This document shows, piece after piece, positions 18,862-26,608 of a stretch of 64,000 nucleotides of DNA; position 1 is the stretch's first letter; each line of letters starts with the position of its first letter. The DNA comes from Marinobacterium ramblicola (GTDB lineage: Bacteria > Pseudomonadota > Gammaproteobacteria > Pseudomonadales > Balneatricaceae). Below the pieces are notes generated by a model. That model worked only from the letters and a program-made list of their open reading frames with translations. It searched no databases and was not told the origin of the DNA. The stretch is taken from the NCBI RefSeq assembly GCF_019084545.1, contig NZ_JAHREP010000007.1:62001-126000 (forward strand), given 5' to 3'. The translations under genes and the position numbers were made by a program.

Positions 18862-20352
18862 TCAGGCGTAATCGCGACAGACATATTTCACTTCGGTAAA
18901 GGCTTCGATCCCCAGGCGCGCACCTTCGCGGCCGAGGCCGGACTGCTTCATGCCACCGAACGGGATCGGGGCGCCGGTGACCTTGGTGCGGTTGACCGCC
19001 ACCATGCCGTACTGCAGCGCCCGGGTCAGACGGTAGATGCGGTGGGCGCTCTCGGTGTGGATGTAGCTGACCAGGCCATATTCGCTGTCGTTGGCACGCC
19101 GTATCGCCTCCTCCTCGCTGTCGAACGGGGCGATGGCGGCCACCGGGCCGAAGGTCTCCTCGCGGAAGATCGATGCTTCCGCCGGTACGTCGACCAGTAC
19201 CGTGGGCTGGAAGAACAGCGCTCCGGCCGGGTGGCGTTTGCCGCCGGTGAGCAGGCGGGCGCCGTGCAGCAGGGCGTCGGCGACCTGCTCCTCCTGCTTG
19301 GCGATGGCGCGCTCGTTCATCAGCGGCCCGATCTGCGGATCGTCGATGCCGGAGCCCACCGACAGCGCCTCCGTTTTCTCGGCAAAGCGGCGGCAGAAGG
19401 CCTCGTACACCGGGCGCTCCACCAGAATCCGGTTCGCCGCCAGGCAGTCCTGACCCGAGGTGGCGAACTTGGCATCGATGGCGCAGTCGACCGCGTGCTC
19501 CAGGTCGGCATCGGCAAACACCAGGAAGGGGGCGTGACCGCCCAGCTCCAGCACCAGATGCTTCACTGTTTCCGCACTCTGGCGGTAGAGGCGACGGCCG
19601 ATCTCGGTGGAGCCGGTAAACGACAATGCACGCACCTCCGGCATCACCGTCCAGGGCGCAACCACGGTCGGCGCTTCGCCGGTCAGTACGTTGAACACAC
19701 CGGGCGGCATGCCGGCACGTTCCGCCAGCTCGGCCAATGCAAGAGCCGAGAACGGCGTTTCCCAGGAGGGGTGGGCAACCACGCTGCATCCGGCGGCCAG
19801 CGCCGCGCCCGCCTTGCGGGTCAGCATCGCCGAGGGGAAGTTCCACGGCGTGATCAGCCCGGCAACACCGAGCGGTTCGCGCCAGAGCTCTACCTCGGCG
19901 CGCTCCAGGTGCGACATCACACTCTCGATGTTGAGGCGTTTGCCCTCCTCGGCGTAGTACTCGAGGAAGGAGGCGGCGTAGTCGATCTCGCCGCGCGCTT
20001 CGGAGATCGGCTTGCCCTGCTCCAGCGTCATCAGCAGTGCCAGGTCCTCGCGGTTCTCACGCATCAGCTCGAACCAGCGGTGCAGGATCTGGCCGCGCTC
20101 CTGCGGCAGTTTCATCGACCAGTCGGCGAACGCCTCCTGCGCACACAGCACGGCGGCGCGGCTCTGGTCGGCACTGAGGCTGGCGACCGAGCCGAGCCAG
20201 TTACCGCTCGCCGGGTTGCGCACCTCGATCAGCGCGTCGGCGTCGCCGGAACACCACTCGCCGTTGATATAGGCGAACTCCCGTAGCAGGGTGGGATCCT
20301 GCAATCTGTCCAGATCGGCATCCCGTGCATGGCGTTTCTGCATCGACTGCAT
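18862..20352 (-). CDS. doeC: Aldehyde dehydrogenase, probable aspartate-semialdehyde dehydrogenase DoeC
   Basis: The 496-residue NAD(P)-dependent aldehyde dehydrogenase of the succinate-semialdehyde branch has PWNFPSAMLTRKAGAALAAG, the general base Glu269 (LELGG) and nucleophile Cys303 (SGQDCLAANR). The C-terminal PFGGMKQSGLGREG motif is also present. In the doe pathway the matching enzyme oxidises aspartate semialdehyde to aspartate. The cofactor-contacting Lys normally found in the VxKPS block is His194 here (VVAHPSWETP). An AGGAGGG site precedes the ATG. It is separated from doeD by 33 bp. Confidence 0.84.
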   Translation of the reverse strand: MQSMQKRHARDADLDRLQDPTLLREFAYINGEWCSGDADALIEVRNPASGNWLGSVASLSADQSRAAVLCAQEAFADWSMKLPQERGQILHRWFELMRENREDLALLMTLEQGKPISEARGEIDYAASFLEYYAEEGKRLNIESVMSHLERAEVELWREPLGVAGLITPWNFPSAMLTRKAGAALAAGCSVVAHPSWETPFSALALAELAERAGMPPGVFNVLTGEAPTVVAPWTVMPEVRALSFTGSTEIGRRLYRQSAETVKHLVLELGGHAPFLVFADADLEHAVDCAIDAKFATSGQDCLAANRILVERPVYEAFCRRFAEKTEALSVGSGIDDPQIGPLMNERAIAKQEEQVADALLHGARLLTGGKRHPAGALFFQPTVLVDVPAEASIFREETFGPVAAIAPFDSEEEAIRRANDSEYGLVSYIHTESAHRIYRLTRALQYGMVAVNRTKVTGAPIPFGGMKQSGLGREGARLGIEAFTEVKYVCRDYA

Positions 20353-20565
20353 AGTCAGGCCCTCCTGTTGTCACAATGCATACCCTCATTGTGGGTCGGA
20401 CTGGCGGGAGAGGTTTTCTGAACTTGGGTCCTGTTGGGGAGAGATTCTCTTTTTTTACAGGTTCTGAGAGAGAGGGTATCGGGAACACGTTCGCGAGGTA
20501 TGTGATGAGGTTTTCAGAACTTGGCCGCTGGCTGGAGGGCTTGTTCGATTTGTTACAGAGTATAC
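20353..20565. other. Upstream region of doeC, no gene seen
   Basis: Together with the repeat that follows, this forms a 443-bp gap. On the minus strand it holds the doeC ribosome site next to the ATG and a possible -10 (tatact, complement of 20559-20564). I do not see a convincing -35 box or an open frame of its own. Confidence 0.5.
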
Positions 20566-20673
20566 GGGCCGGTCCTGCCTCTTCTGTCTGACACGCCGTA
20601 AACCCCTCCCTGGGGGCTCGCAGCCGCCATCCGTGGCGGCAGACGGTCAGCCAGAAGAGGCAGGACCGACCCT
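20566..20673. repeat. Long imperfect inverted repeat with two internal hairpins (REP/MITE-like)
   Basis: A perfect 16-bp arm ggtcctgcctcttctg (20571-20586) pairs with 20652-20667. The pairing extends with few mismatches to about 26 bp. Between the arms lie two further hairpins: cccc/gggg around 20603-20616, and gccgcca/tggcggc at 20623-20640. The whole can fold as a branched cruciform. No coding capacity is visible. It lies between doeC and the ABC-3C genes. The form is that of a dispersed extragenic element, but no second copy is in this window. Confidence 0.65.
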
Positions 20674-20795
20674 CGATAGCGCGGTGCCGACCCTCACCCT
20701 CAGCGGCAGGGTCGAATATTTCTCCGCATTATCCTTATTTCCCGTTAGGGCAACGATGAGACGCCACGGTTAGATTCCAATTGCTACCAATCTGT

Positions 20796-22517
20796 TTAAC
20801 CAAACCTTATGCCAAACAATCCACCGTCTTCGGTGGCATCGGTCAAGCGTTTAGGTAGCACATAGTCGTTAAGGTCGAAGCCGTCGATGGTCTCCTTGAA
20901 GGCATCATCTTCATTCATCGTCACGATGTATTGAAAACCAAGCTCCTGCGCGATCTCCGAGCCAAGACGCAATGCGCTGATGACTTGGCGCCCGTCAACG
21001 CCATCGAATAGATGGCTGTCATGGATCAGGAATCCTGGCCCGATCTGTCTCTTGGCGCACAAGCGCATAAGCATCATATCGAAGCAGAAAATTTGCATAT
21101 TTTTGATGCCTTTGCTGCGTTCGCCCTGCATCGGGAACTTGAATATCGGTCCGTTGGAGGTTTCATCGATCGTCATGCTGCCGGCCGATTCATACAAGCG
21201 TTGTGAGGTTTCCTCGAAGGCAACGATGGCTTCCGCCAGTCGATCCTTCTGCTCGGAAAAGTCACGCCGCAGCCGGATCGTGAGGCGATTGCGTTCGATG
21301 TCCAGCTCGTTCTTGGTTCCTTCGAGTTGTTCTGCCGCTTCGAATCGTTGCCGCAGTGATTCCACTTCGGATTCCTGTCGGCCAAGTTCTCCTTGCAGCT
21401 TGAGGAACTGTTCGAGCGCACCATGGCTCTTGAGAATGCCCAGGATTTCTCCGCGTCGCTGGTCGAGTCGAGCCTTTTGTCCGTCACGCAGTTCGATACG
21501 CAACTTTGCCGCTTCAAGTTCGCTGGACAGATAATCCTTACGATTACGCACCACAGATTCGTGAAAGCTCTTCACGTCCTCATAGCGGCGTTTAACCAAG
21601 CTGGGCAGCACAATGCCTGCTTCTTGATAGACAGCCTGGAGGTCTTCATGGTCCGGAGGGACCTCGGAGGCAAGTGCGCTTTCCAGATCACGAATAGCCG
21701 AGAAGTCGATGGTGTTGGCGTTGGCCAAATCGTTGAGCTGGCGGGTCAACGTGGCGCTTTCGACCTCCAGTTCCCGGTATTCCGGCAAGACCTGGAAAGT
21801 CTCAACTTCAGCGTGGAGCTTCTTGAGACGAGCTTCCTGAATGGTCAGCTCGGTGCGCAAGTCAGCGGCCTTGCCGATGATGGAACCGAACACACCGTTC
21901 CCGGCCGCTTTCTTCAGTTCTTCGAGGGTCTTTTCTCGGTCGCGAACAGCTTGCCAATCACGGGCAATTTGCCAGTCCAATCCGAGCAGGAACATCAGCG
22001 CCATCTGCATGTCGCCAGTACCCTGCATCGTTGCCTGCTTTTCCGGCGTCATGAAGGCGCCGCTTGACTGTCGGCGCACAAAGTAGGCAAACAGCGACCG
22101 GAACGACGGCGGTTTGCTGCCCGCAGCTTCGAGACTGCTCAGCCCAAACATTTGTTCGCCGAGAAACGTACACCACTCGGTGGCTGAAAACTTGACCTTC
22201 GCTGAAGGAGGAGCCGTCACAAAGATTTTAGCTTTGGAACCACCGCTGCGCTCGACGACCGTGCGTTCCGACTTTAGATCGAAGTCCATGCGGAAGGTAT
22301 GCTCCGCCAGTTCAGGGGTGCGGAAAATCGAGTCTGGACCGGCGTCGGCACCAAGCAGAAAATGAACCAGCTCAACAAAGCTGGTTTTGCCGGCGCGATT
22401 GCGTGTTTGCTTGCTGGTCGAACCTTCAGTTTTTTGAGCAAGCAGCACATTCAGGCCTGGCTTCAGATCCCCAAGATTCTTGAAGCTAGGTAGCGTACTG
22501 AAAATGTGATGAATCAC
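20796..22517 (-). CDS. DUF2326 SMC-like ATPase of an ABC-three-component (ABC-3C) system
   Basis: The 573-residue protein has an N-terminal ABC/SMC half with a P-loop reading NRAGKTSFVEL at about 40-50. A long coiled coil spans about 180-450. The C-terminal half has GPGFLIHDSHLFDGVDGRQV, the hallmark of DUF2326 proteins. It is the last gene of a three-gene unit whose members overlap by 4 bases. In ABC-3C conflict systems this ATPase is thought to sense a trigger and license the effector component. Codon use looks less GC-biased than neighbouring doe genes, which suggests acquisition. The system class is a confident call; the phage target is unknown. Confidence 0.85.
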   Translation of the reverse strand: MIHHIFSTLPSFKNLGDLKPGLNVLLAQKTEGSTSKQTRNRAGKTSFVELVHFLLGADAGPDSIFRTPELAEHTFRMDFDLKSERTVVERSGGSKAKIFVTAPPSAKVKFSATEWCTFLGEQMFGLSSLEAAGSKPPSFRSLFAYFVRRQSSGAFMTPEKQATMQGTGDMQMALMFLLGLDWQIARDWQAVRDREKTLEELKKAAGNGVFGSIIGKAADLRTELTIQEARLKKLHAEVETFQVLPEYRELEVESATLTRQLNDLANANTIDFSAIRDLESALASEVPPDHEDLQAVYQEAGIVLPSLVKRRYEDVKSFHESVVRNRKDYLSSELEAAKLRIELRDGQKARLDQRRGEILGILKSHGALEQFLKLQGELGRQESEVESLRQRFEAAEQLEGTKNELDIERNRLTIRLRRDFSEQKDRLAEAIVAFEETSQRLYESAGSMTIDETSNGPIFKFPMQGERSKGIKNMQIFCFDMMLMRLCAKRQIGPGFLIHDSHLFDGVDGRQVISALRLGSEIAQELGFQYIVTMNEDDAFKETIDGFDLNDYVLPKRLTDATEDGGLFGIRFG

Positions 22518-22762
22518 ACTGTCCTCCGTGCCACAAGGCCGCTTTCAAGTTCGATGGTTCCAAGTGCGTACAATAAATCGAGGGCGAGCAAGAACCAATC
22601 ATAGGTAATTCGCCGAGGCGTTGAGGCCGAACTTGAGTCCTGCTTGTTCAACTCCTCCCAAAGCGCAGAGACCGTCTTGGGGTGTGCAAGGAAAGTCAAA
22701 ACATGCGCGCCGACGGTCAATAGGGCACGATCCGGCGGCAGATGCTTGGATGGCAGGATCAT
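22514..22762 (-). CDS. ABC-3C middle component (small winged-helix-like protein)
   Basis: The 82-residue protein overlaps the effector gene upstream and the ATPase gene downstream by 4 bases each. Its sequence (LPPDRALLTVGAHVLTFL, TVSALWEELNK, ITYDWFLLALDLLYALGTIE) fits the short middle component of ABC-3C operons. That component has a winged-helix character and probably bridges the effector and the ATPase. The call is based mainly on operon position and length plus this pattern. Confidence 0.72.
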   Translation of the reverse strand: MILPSKHLPPDRALLTVGAHVLTFLAHPKTVSALWEELNKQDSSSASTPRRITYDWFLLALDLLYALGTIELESGLVARRTV

Positions 22763-23679
22763 GTTGTCCCCACCACTTGAGCGTCTTCAAAAATCTCGCA
22801 CTTGTCGAACAAGTACGCCATGACGGCCAACACTGCCGCCTTATGTGTGGGCGTGGTATTTGCAGTGCCTCCCGCCCATGCTTCGAGGCGTCCGAAAATT
22901 TCATCGGGATGGAGTTGGGGAACTTCATCCCGTAGCGCCACGTACTCGCTTTTGAATGCCTGCGCGATTTGTTCGCCGTAGGTAGGGTTCTTCCAGTTAT
23001 TGAAAAACTGTGCGACGAGAGGTGACTTTTGCATGCCGATCTTCAGGAAGTCGGCGACAGCTTGAGACAGAAGGTTTGCCTCGATCTTTCCGCGCGAAAC
23101 ATCCTTCACATCGCTCGTCGTAGGCACGGGCATGGTGCTGATATGGGTAAGTACGGCCACCAAGTCGCTAAAGCCCAGATTGATGTTCGCTTCCATCGTT
23201 AGTGAGGGGCCGAACCAGGATTCAAGATCCTGCAGGCTTAACTGGCGGAACTTGGCCAACATTTCTTCGTATCCGCAGTGGCCGATTCTGATCTTCGGAT
23301 TGTCCTGCCTGAGTTTGGCTAGGGCTTCGATGATATGTGGGCTCAGGCGACCATCCGGTGCGTTGTGGACAAAGGTCCATTCATCGAAATATTCTTCCCA
23401 ATGCCCTTTGGCACCCTCGAAATCCTCGTTGATCTTCTTGACGGCCTCGGCGGCGCTCAATTCATTGGGGGCGTAGCTCTGGAACAGAATTCGCGCGGAA
23501 GGTAAATATCCGTCGTTTTTCCGGTCTCCAGCATTGCCCCAGGGCCGGCAAGCCATGAAATCGTTGGGATGAGCCTTCGACATCAGCTTCTCAAACAGGT
23601 GTTGAAACCCGTCCCCCTTGGATTCCAAGAAGGCAATGCGGAAGTCCTTTTCGTAGTTGAGCTGTTGTATTCGATCCAT
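22759..23679 (-). CDS. ABC-3C effector with REase-like N-terminal domain
   Basis: This 306-residue protein is the first gene of the unit. The N-terminal 75 residues carry FQHLFEKLMSK, then GDRKNDGYLPSARILFQSYA. The pattern Glu30, Asp56 and Gln67 fits a restriction-endonuclease-like nuclease fold with a Gln replacing the acidic residue of the D-ExK core and no Lys at QSY. The remaining 230 residues are mostly helical and match the C-terminal domain that defines ABC-3C effectors. The nuclease assignment is by motif only. Confidence 0.72.
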   Translation of the reverse strand: MDRIQQLNYEKDFRIAFLESKGDGFQHLFEKLMSKAHPNDFMACRPWGNAGDRKNDGYLPSARILFQSYAPNELSAAEAVKKINEDFEGAKGHWEEYFDEWTFVHNAPDGRLSPHIIEALAKLRQDNPKIRIGHCGYEEMLAKFRQLSLQDLESWFGPSLTMEANINLGFSDLVAVLTHISTMPVPTTSDVKDVSRGKIEANLLSQAVADFLKIGMQKSPLVAQFFNNWKNPTYGEQIAQAFKSEYVALRDEVPQLHPDEIFGRLEAWAGGTANTTPTHKAAVLAVMAYLFDKCEIFEDAQVVGTT

Positions 23680-23957
23680 GGGCTAAGGTCCGTGACTTAG
23701 GTGTTCTTGGATTTCTTCAGGCGAGCCTCTATAGCTTCTTTGTATCCGATGGCGGCTGGGCTCGATTGATATCAAAGGAAAATGTTATGTCGGCCAAATA
23801 CAAGGAAATAACATCCGAATGGTGTCGAAAACAGTCTGTCCCATTCTGGCCAACATGACTGTGGTTTTCTCTTTGATTTGAGTATCAATCGCGAGTGCGC
23901 TGCAATTAGTCCTTACATGCGGCTGCATTGTGCTTCATTTGTGCAGCAGTGTCATTT
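23680..23957. promoter_or_regulatory. Upstream region of the ABC-3C operon
   Basis: No gene is visible. The region contains the 10-bp palindrome ttgatatcaa (23766-23775). An inverted partial copy, tttgat and atcaatcg separated by six bases (23872-23891), lies about 100 bp further upstream. These could be operator half-sites for control of the defence operon. No regulator gene is linked to it. Confidence 0.35.
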
Positions 23958-24055
23958 GGGCCTACCCAGAAAATGTAGACACTTGATTATACACCTTCGC
24001 GCTCATACTCCACCGAGCTGACATAGCCCAAGATTGAACCAAGCTGCCGGGTACC
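23958..24055 (-). mobile_element. IS3-family transposase C-terminal fossil with terminal repeat end
   Basis: Read on the minus strand, a frame ending at TAA (23987-23989) gives LGSILGYVSSVEYEREGV, which matches the extreme C-terminus of IS3-type OrfB transposases (the LGYxSPVEYE motif). Just beyond the stop, the sequence tgtctacattttctgggtag (complement of 23963-23982) resembles an IS3-type terminal inverted repeat. Only the end of the element remains. It lies between doeB and the ABC-3C operon. Confidence 0.55.
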
Positions 24056-24095
24056 CCCGAATAGCATATCGCGGATACAATCTCTTACTTATCCC

Positions 24096-25091
24096 TCACA
24101 CCACTTCACCAATCACAAACAGGCAGTCGCCAATCTGGATTCGCGAGGGCAGGTGGCGGGCGATCACCAGGCCGTCTCGGGGCGCCCGGTACACAGCCGG
24201 TGCAAGCGCGGTGCGCTCGATACTGTGGATGCGCGCCATCGGCTGACCCTCGCAGACCTGGTCGCCGAGGGCGACGCAGGGTTCTACCAGCCCCGTGTGT
24301 TCGCTGAACAGAAAGGAGCGGAAGTCGGGCATGTCCAGAGAGAGGCTCTCCCGCTCCGGCGCCTCTACTGTCCCGTCGAGGATGCCGGCGTGGATCAGAA
24401 AGTTATCCACACCCCGTTTGGCGATGCGGACAGTGTCCGGCGAGGTGGTACCGCCGCCGCCGAGCTCGGTGGTGACGAACACCTTGCCGCAGCTCTCCAC
24501 CTGAGTGTCGTACAGGCCGGCGGCATCGATCTCCAGCATCTGCAGTCGGTAGGGGGCGCCGAATGCCCTGGCGGCGGCTGCGCAGCGCTGCTGCTGAGCC
24601 TTGTCGTCAAGAATATGGGAGGCGGCAAAGGGCAGGAAATCGAGGGTCTTGCCGCCGGAGTGGATATCCAGCACGTAGTCGGCCATCGGCACCAGTGTGC
24701 GGGAGAAGTAGTCAGCGATCACTTCGGTCACACTGCCGTCGGGGCGGCCCGGGAAGATCCGGTTCAGGTTCAGGCTGTCGATGGGGGATACCCGGGTGCC
24801 GGCCTGGAAGGCGGGGTAGTTCATCGCCGGCACGATGATGATACGGCCCTGGATATCGTCGATACGGTCGCGGGCGGCAAAGTTGAACAGCGCGGTCGGC
24901 CCTTCGTATTCGTCTCCGTGGTTGCCGCCGGAGAGCAGCGCGGTAGGACCCTCGCCGTGCTTGAACTGGGTGACCGGGATCATCACCGCGCCCCAGGCGG
25001 AGTCGTTGCGGGAGTAGGGCAGGCGCAGGAAGCCATGCTGGATACCCTCGCGGTCATAGTCGATGGTCGGCGTAATCGGATTGGCTCGCAT
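24096..25091 (-). CDS. doeB: N-alpha-acetyl-L-2,4-diaminobutyrate deacetylase DoeB
   Basis: The 331-residue protein of the succinylglutamate desuccinylase/aspartoacylase (M14-like) family has zinc-ligand blocks SGGNHGDEYEGPTALFNF and VLDIHSGGKTLDFLP. It also has SLNLNRIFPGRPDGSVTEVI and a conserved C-terminal Gly-rich beta domain. In ectoine degradation it removes acetate from N-alpha-acetyl-diaminobutyrate made by DoeA. An AGGAG site precedes the ATG. It lies 84 bp downstream of doeA, a gap that holds a tandem repeat. Confidence 0.93.
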   Translation of the reverse strand: MRANPITPTIDYDREGIQHGFLRLPYSRNDSAWGAVMIPVTQFKHGEGPTALLSGGNHGDEYEGPTALFNFAARDRIDDIQGRIIIVPAMNYPAFQAGTRVSPIDSLNLNRIFPGRPDGSVTEVIADYFSRTLVPMADYVLDIHSGGKTLDFLPFAASHILDDKAQQQRCAAAARAFGAPYRLQMLEIDAAGLYDTQVESCGKVFVTTELGGGGTTSPDTVRIAKRGVDNFLIHAGILDGTVEAPERESLSLDMPDFRSFLFSEHTGLVEPCVALGDQVCEGQPMARIHSIERTALAPAVYRAPRDGLVIARHLPSRIQIGDCLFVIGEVV

Positions 25092-25110
25092 GCTCTGGCT
25101 CCTATCTTAA

Positions 25111-25182
25111 AAACAGCTGAGGCTCTTGTCCTGGAAACAGCTGAGGCCCTTAATTTAGAAACGGCTGAGGCGCTCCTATTTC
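25111..25182. repeat. Three tandem 24-bp repeats between doeA and doeB
   Basis: Copies begin at 25111, 25135 and 25159. Each starts aaac(a/g)gctgaggc, with the two complete copies most alike and the third degrading into the end of doeA, whose stop is at 25176-25178. The period is exactly 24 bp. Confidence 0.8.
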
Positions 25183-26354
25183 ACGAACAGATGGCGCGGC
25201 ACCTGGGACAGCGTCTGGCCGCCATCGGGGGTCACGCACAGGCTTTCGGTGATCTCGAAGCCCCAGTCGTCGAACCACATCCCCGGCATGAAGTGGAAAC
25301 ACATCCCCTCCTGCAGTTCGGTATCGTCGATATCCCTCAGGCTCATGGTGCGCTCGCCCCAGTCCGGTGGATAGCTCAGGCCGATGGAGTAACCACAGCG
25401 ATTCTCCTTCTCGTAGCCGTGACGGCGGATATGCCGGGTAAAGGCGTCGGCGATCTCACAGCAGCGGGTTCCGGGCCTGCACATCTCCAGCACCATGTCG
25501 ATGGCATCAAGGATCACCGCCTCGATATCGCGATACTTTTTCGGCGGCGGACCGAAATGCAGGGTGCGGCTGACCGGGCAGTGGTAGCGGTGGTGCGTGC
25601 CGGCCAGTTCCAGGCAGATACCGCTGTTGTGCTGCAGCGGCTTGTCATCCCAGGTCAGGTGGCAGGCGCAGGCCTCCTTGCCGGAGGATATCAGCGGCTG
25701 AATCGCGGCATAGTCGCCGTAGACCTGCGGTGTACCGCGGGTACCGGCGTGCAGAATCTCGGCGATAAGGTCGTTCTTGCGCATGCCGGGCTCGGCCACT
25801 GCCAACACCCGCTGGTACACCTGCTCGATCACTTCGCCGGCGCGGCGCATGTAGGCGATCTCGGTCGGTGACTTGATCGCCCGCTGCCAGTTCACCAACG
25901 CGGTGGCGTCGCAGAAGGTCGAATCCGGCAAGCACTCCATCAGCAGGTGCATGCCGCGGTAGGTCTGGTAGTAGTTGTCCATCTCGGCACCGATATGACC
26001 GCGGTCGAGCTGGCGCTGCTTGAGCACCTGGGCCAGGTATTCGGTGGGGTGCACCTCCGATGACTGCACATAGTGGTCCGGGTAGGCGACGATATCCTCG
26101 TCCGGCAGATTGGTGGTGATATGCGCGGCCGGGGCATCGATACCACGACCGAACCAGAACAGCTCGCTGTCGGCACTGATCACCACGCACTGGTAGACGT
26201 AGAAGGACCAGGCGTCGTAACCGGTGAGCCAGCATATGTTGGATGGATCGGCGATCACCAGCAGGTCGATCCCCTGCTCGATCATCGCTCTGCGGGTTTT
26301 GGCCTGGCGGGCCAAATACTCCGCTACCTCGAAACGCAGGCGACTCGCTTTCAT
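25176..26354 (-). CDS. doeA: Ectoine hydrolase DoeA
   Basis: This is a 392-residue pita-bread (M24, creatinase/Xaa-Pro peptidase-like) protein. Blocks ADPSNICWLTGYDAWSFYVY, RAIKSPTEIAYMRRAGEV, LELAGTHHRYHCPVSRTLHF and RCGYSIGLSYPPDWGERTMS are characteristic of DoeA/EutD rather than of metal-dependent peptidases. It opens the ectoine ring to N-acetyl-diaminobutyrate in the cytoplasm. I start it at the ATG at 26354 with a GGGG site upstream; an in-frame GTG at 26396 would add 14 residues. It is transcribed divergently from the ueh/eut operon. Confidence 0.92.
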   Translation of the reverse strand: MKASRLRFEVAEYLARQAKTRRAMIEQGIDLLVIADPSNICWLTGYDAWSFYVYQCVVISADSELFWFGRGIDAPAAHITTNLPDEDIVAYPDHYVQSSEVHPTEYLAQVLKQRQLDRGHIGAEMDNYYQTYRGMHLLMECLPDSTFCDATALVNWQRAIKSPTEIAYMRRAGEVIEQVYQRVLAVAEPGMRKNDLIAEILHAGTRGTPQVYGDYAAIQPLISSGKEACACHLTWDDKPLQHNSGICLELAGTHHRYHCPVSRTLHFGPPPKKYRDIEAVILDAIDMVLEMCRPGTRCCEIADAFTRHIRRHGYEKENRCGYSIGLSYPPDWGERTMSLRDIDDTELQEGMCFHFMPGMWFDDWGFEITESLCVTPDGGQTLSQVPRHLFVK

Positions 26355-26389
26355 CTGTGCAGCCCCAATTTCTGTGTTTTGGACTAAGA

Positions 26390-26403
26390 TGTACACATGT
26401 ACA
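26390..26403. promoter_or_regulatory. Symmetric element tgtacacatgtaca, candidate operator
   Basis: Two TGTACA palindromes are separated by two bases. It lies just upstream of the chosen doeA start, where repressor binding would affect doeA transcription. It shares the GTA-TAC core with the element at 26462. Confidence 0.4.
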
Positions 26404-26461
26404 GCTGGTTTTTGAGCTTGTATGGCTATTTATGGCTAATATGTAGTACCAAATTACGCAT

Positions 26462-26471
26462 ATGTATACAT
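26462..26471. promoter_or_regulatory. Palindrome atgtatacat, candidate GntR/FCD operator
   Basis: This perfect 10-bp palindrome with core TGTATACA has the form of operators used by FCD-type GntR regulators. Such a regulator is encoded in the adjacent operon (30257). The site lies about 140 bp upstream of uehA. Confidence 0.45.
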
Positions 26472-26608
26472 CTAGTTTGCATTCCCAGACTCAGGCTGTA
26501 TGTTGAAAAGGCGCTGGCGACCGAGAATGGAGTCTTTCGGGACTGCCTCTTCTCGTTCGCGGGCGCGAGTCCAATCCGAATCCAAAACTTCAAGCAGAGG
26601 GATTTCAG

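Larger units (their letters stand above)
26355..26608. promoter_or_regulatory. Divergent control region between doeA and uehA
   Basis: About 250 bp of AT-richer DNA separates the catabolic and uptake genes. It contains two symmetric elements listed separately and a direct repeat of tatggcta (26421-26428 and 26431-26438, exactly one helical turn apart). It must hold both promoters, but I cannot assign -10/-35 boxes with confidence. Confidence 0.6.

Noticed and set aside
18370-20286. A long open frame (638 codons) on the plus strand opposite doeC/doeD
   Set aside because: It is antisense to two clear enzymes with intact motifs. Its protein is low-complexity and resembles no family, as expected for GC-rich codon-bias shadows.
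24153-25871. A long plus-strand frame (572 codons) opposite doeB/doeA
   Set aside because: It runs through the 24-bp repeats and is antisense to two well-supported genes, with no ribosome site or domain.
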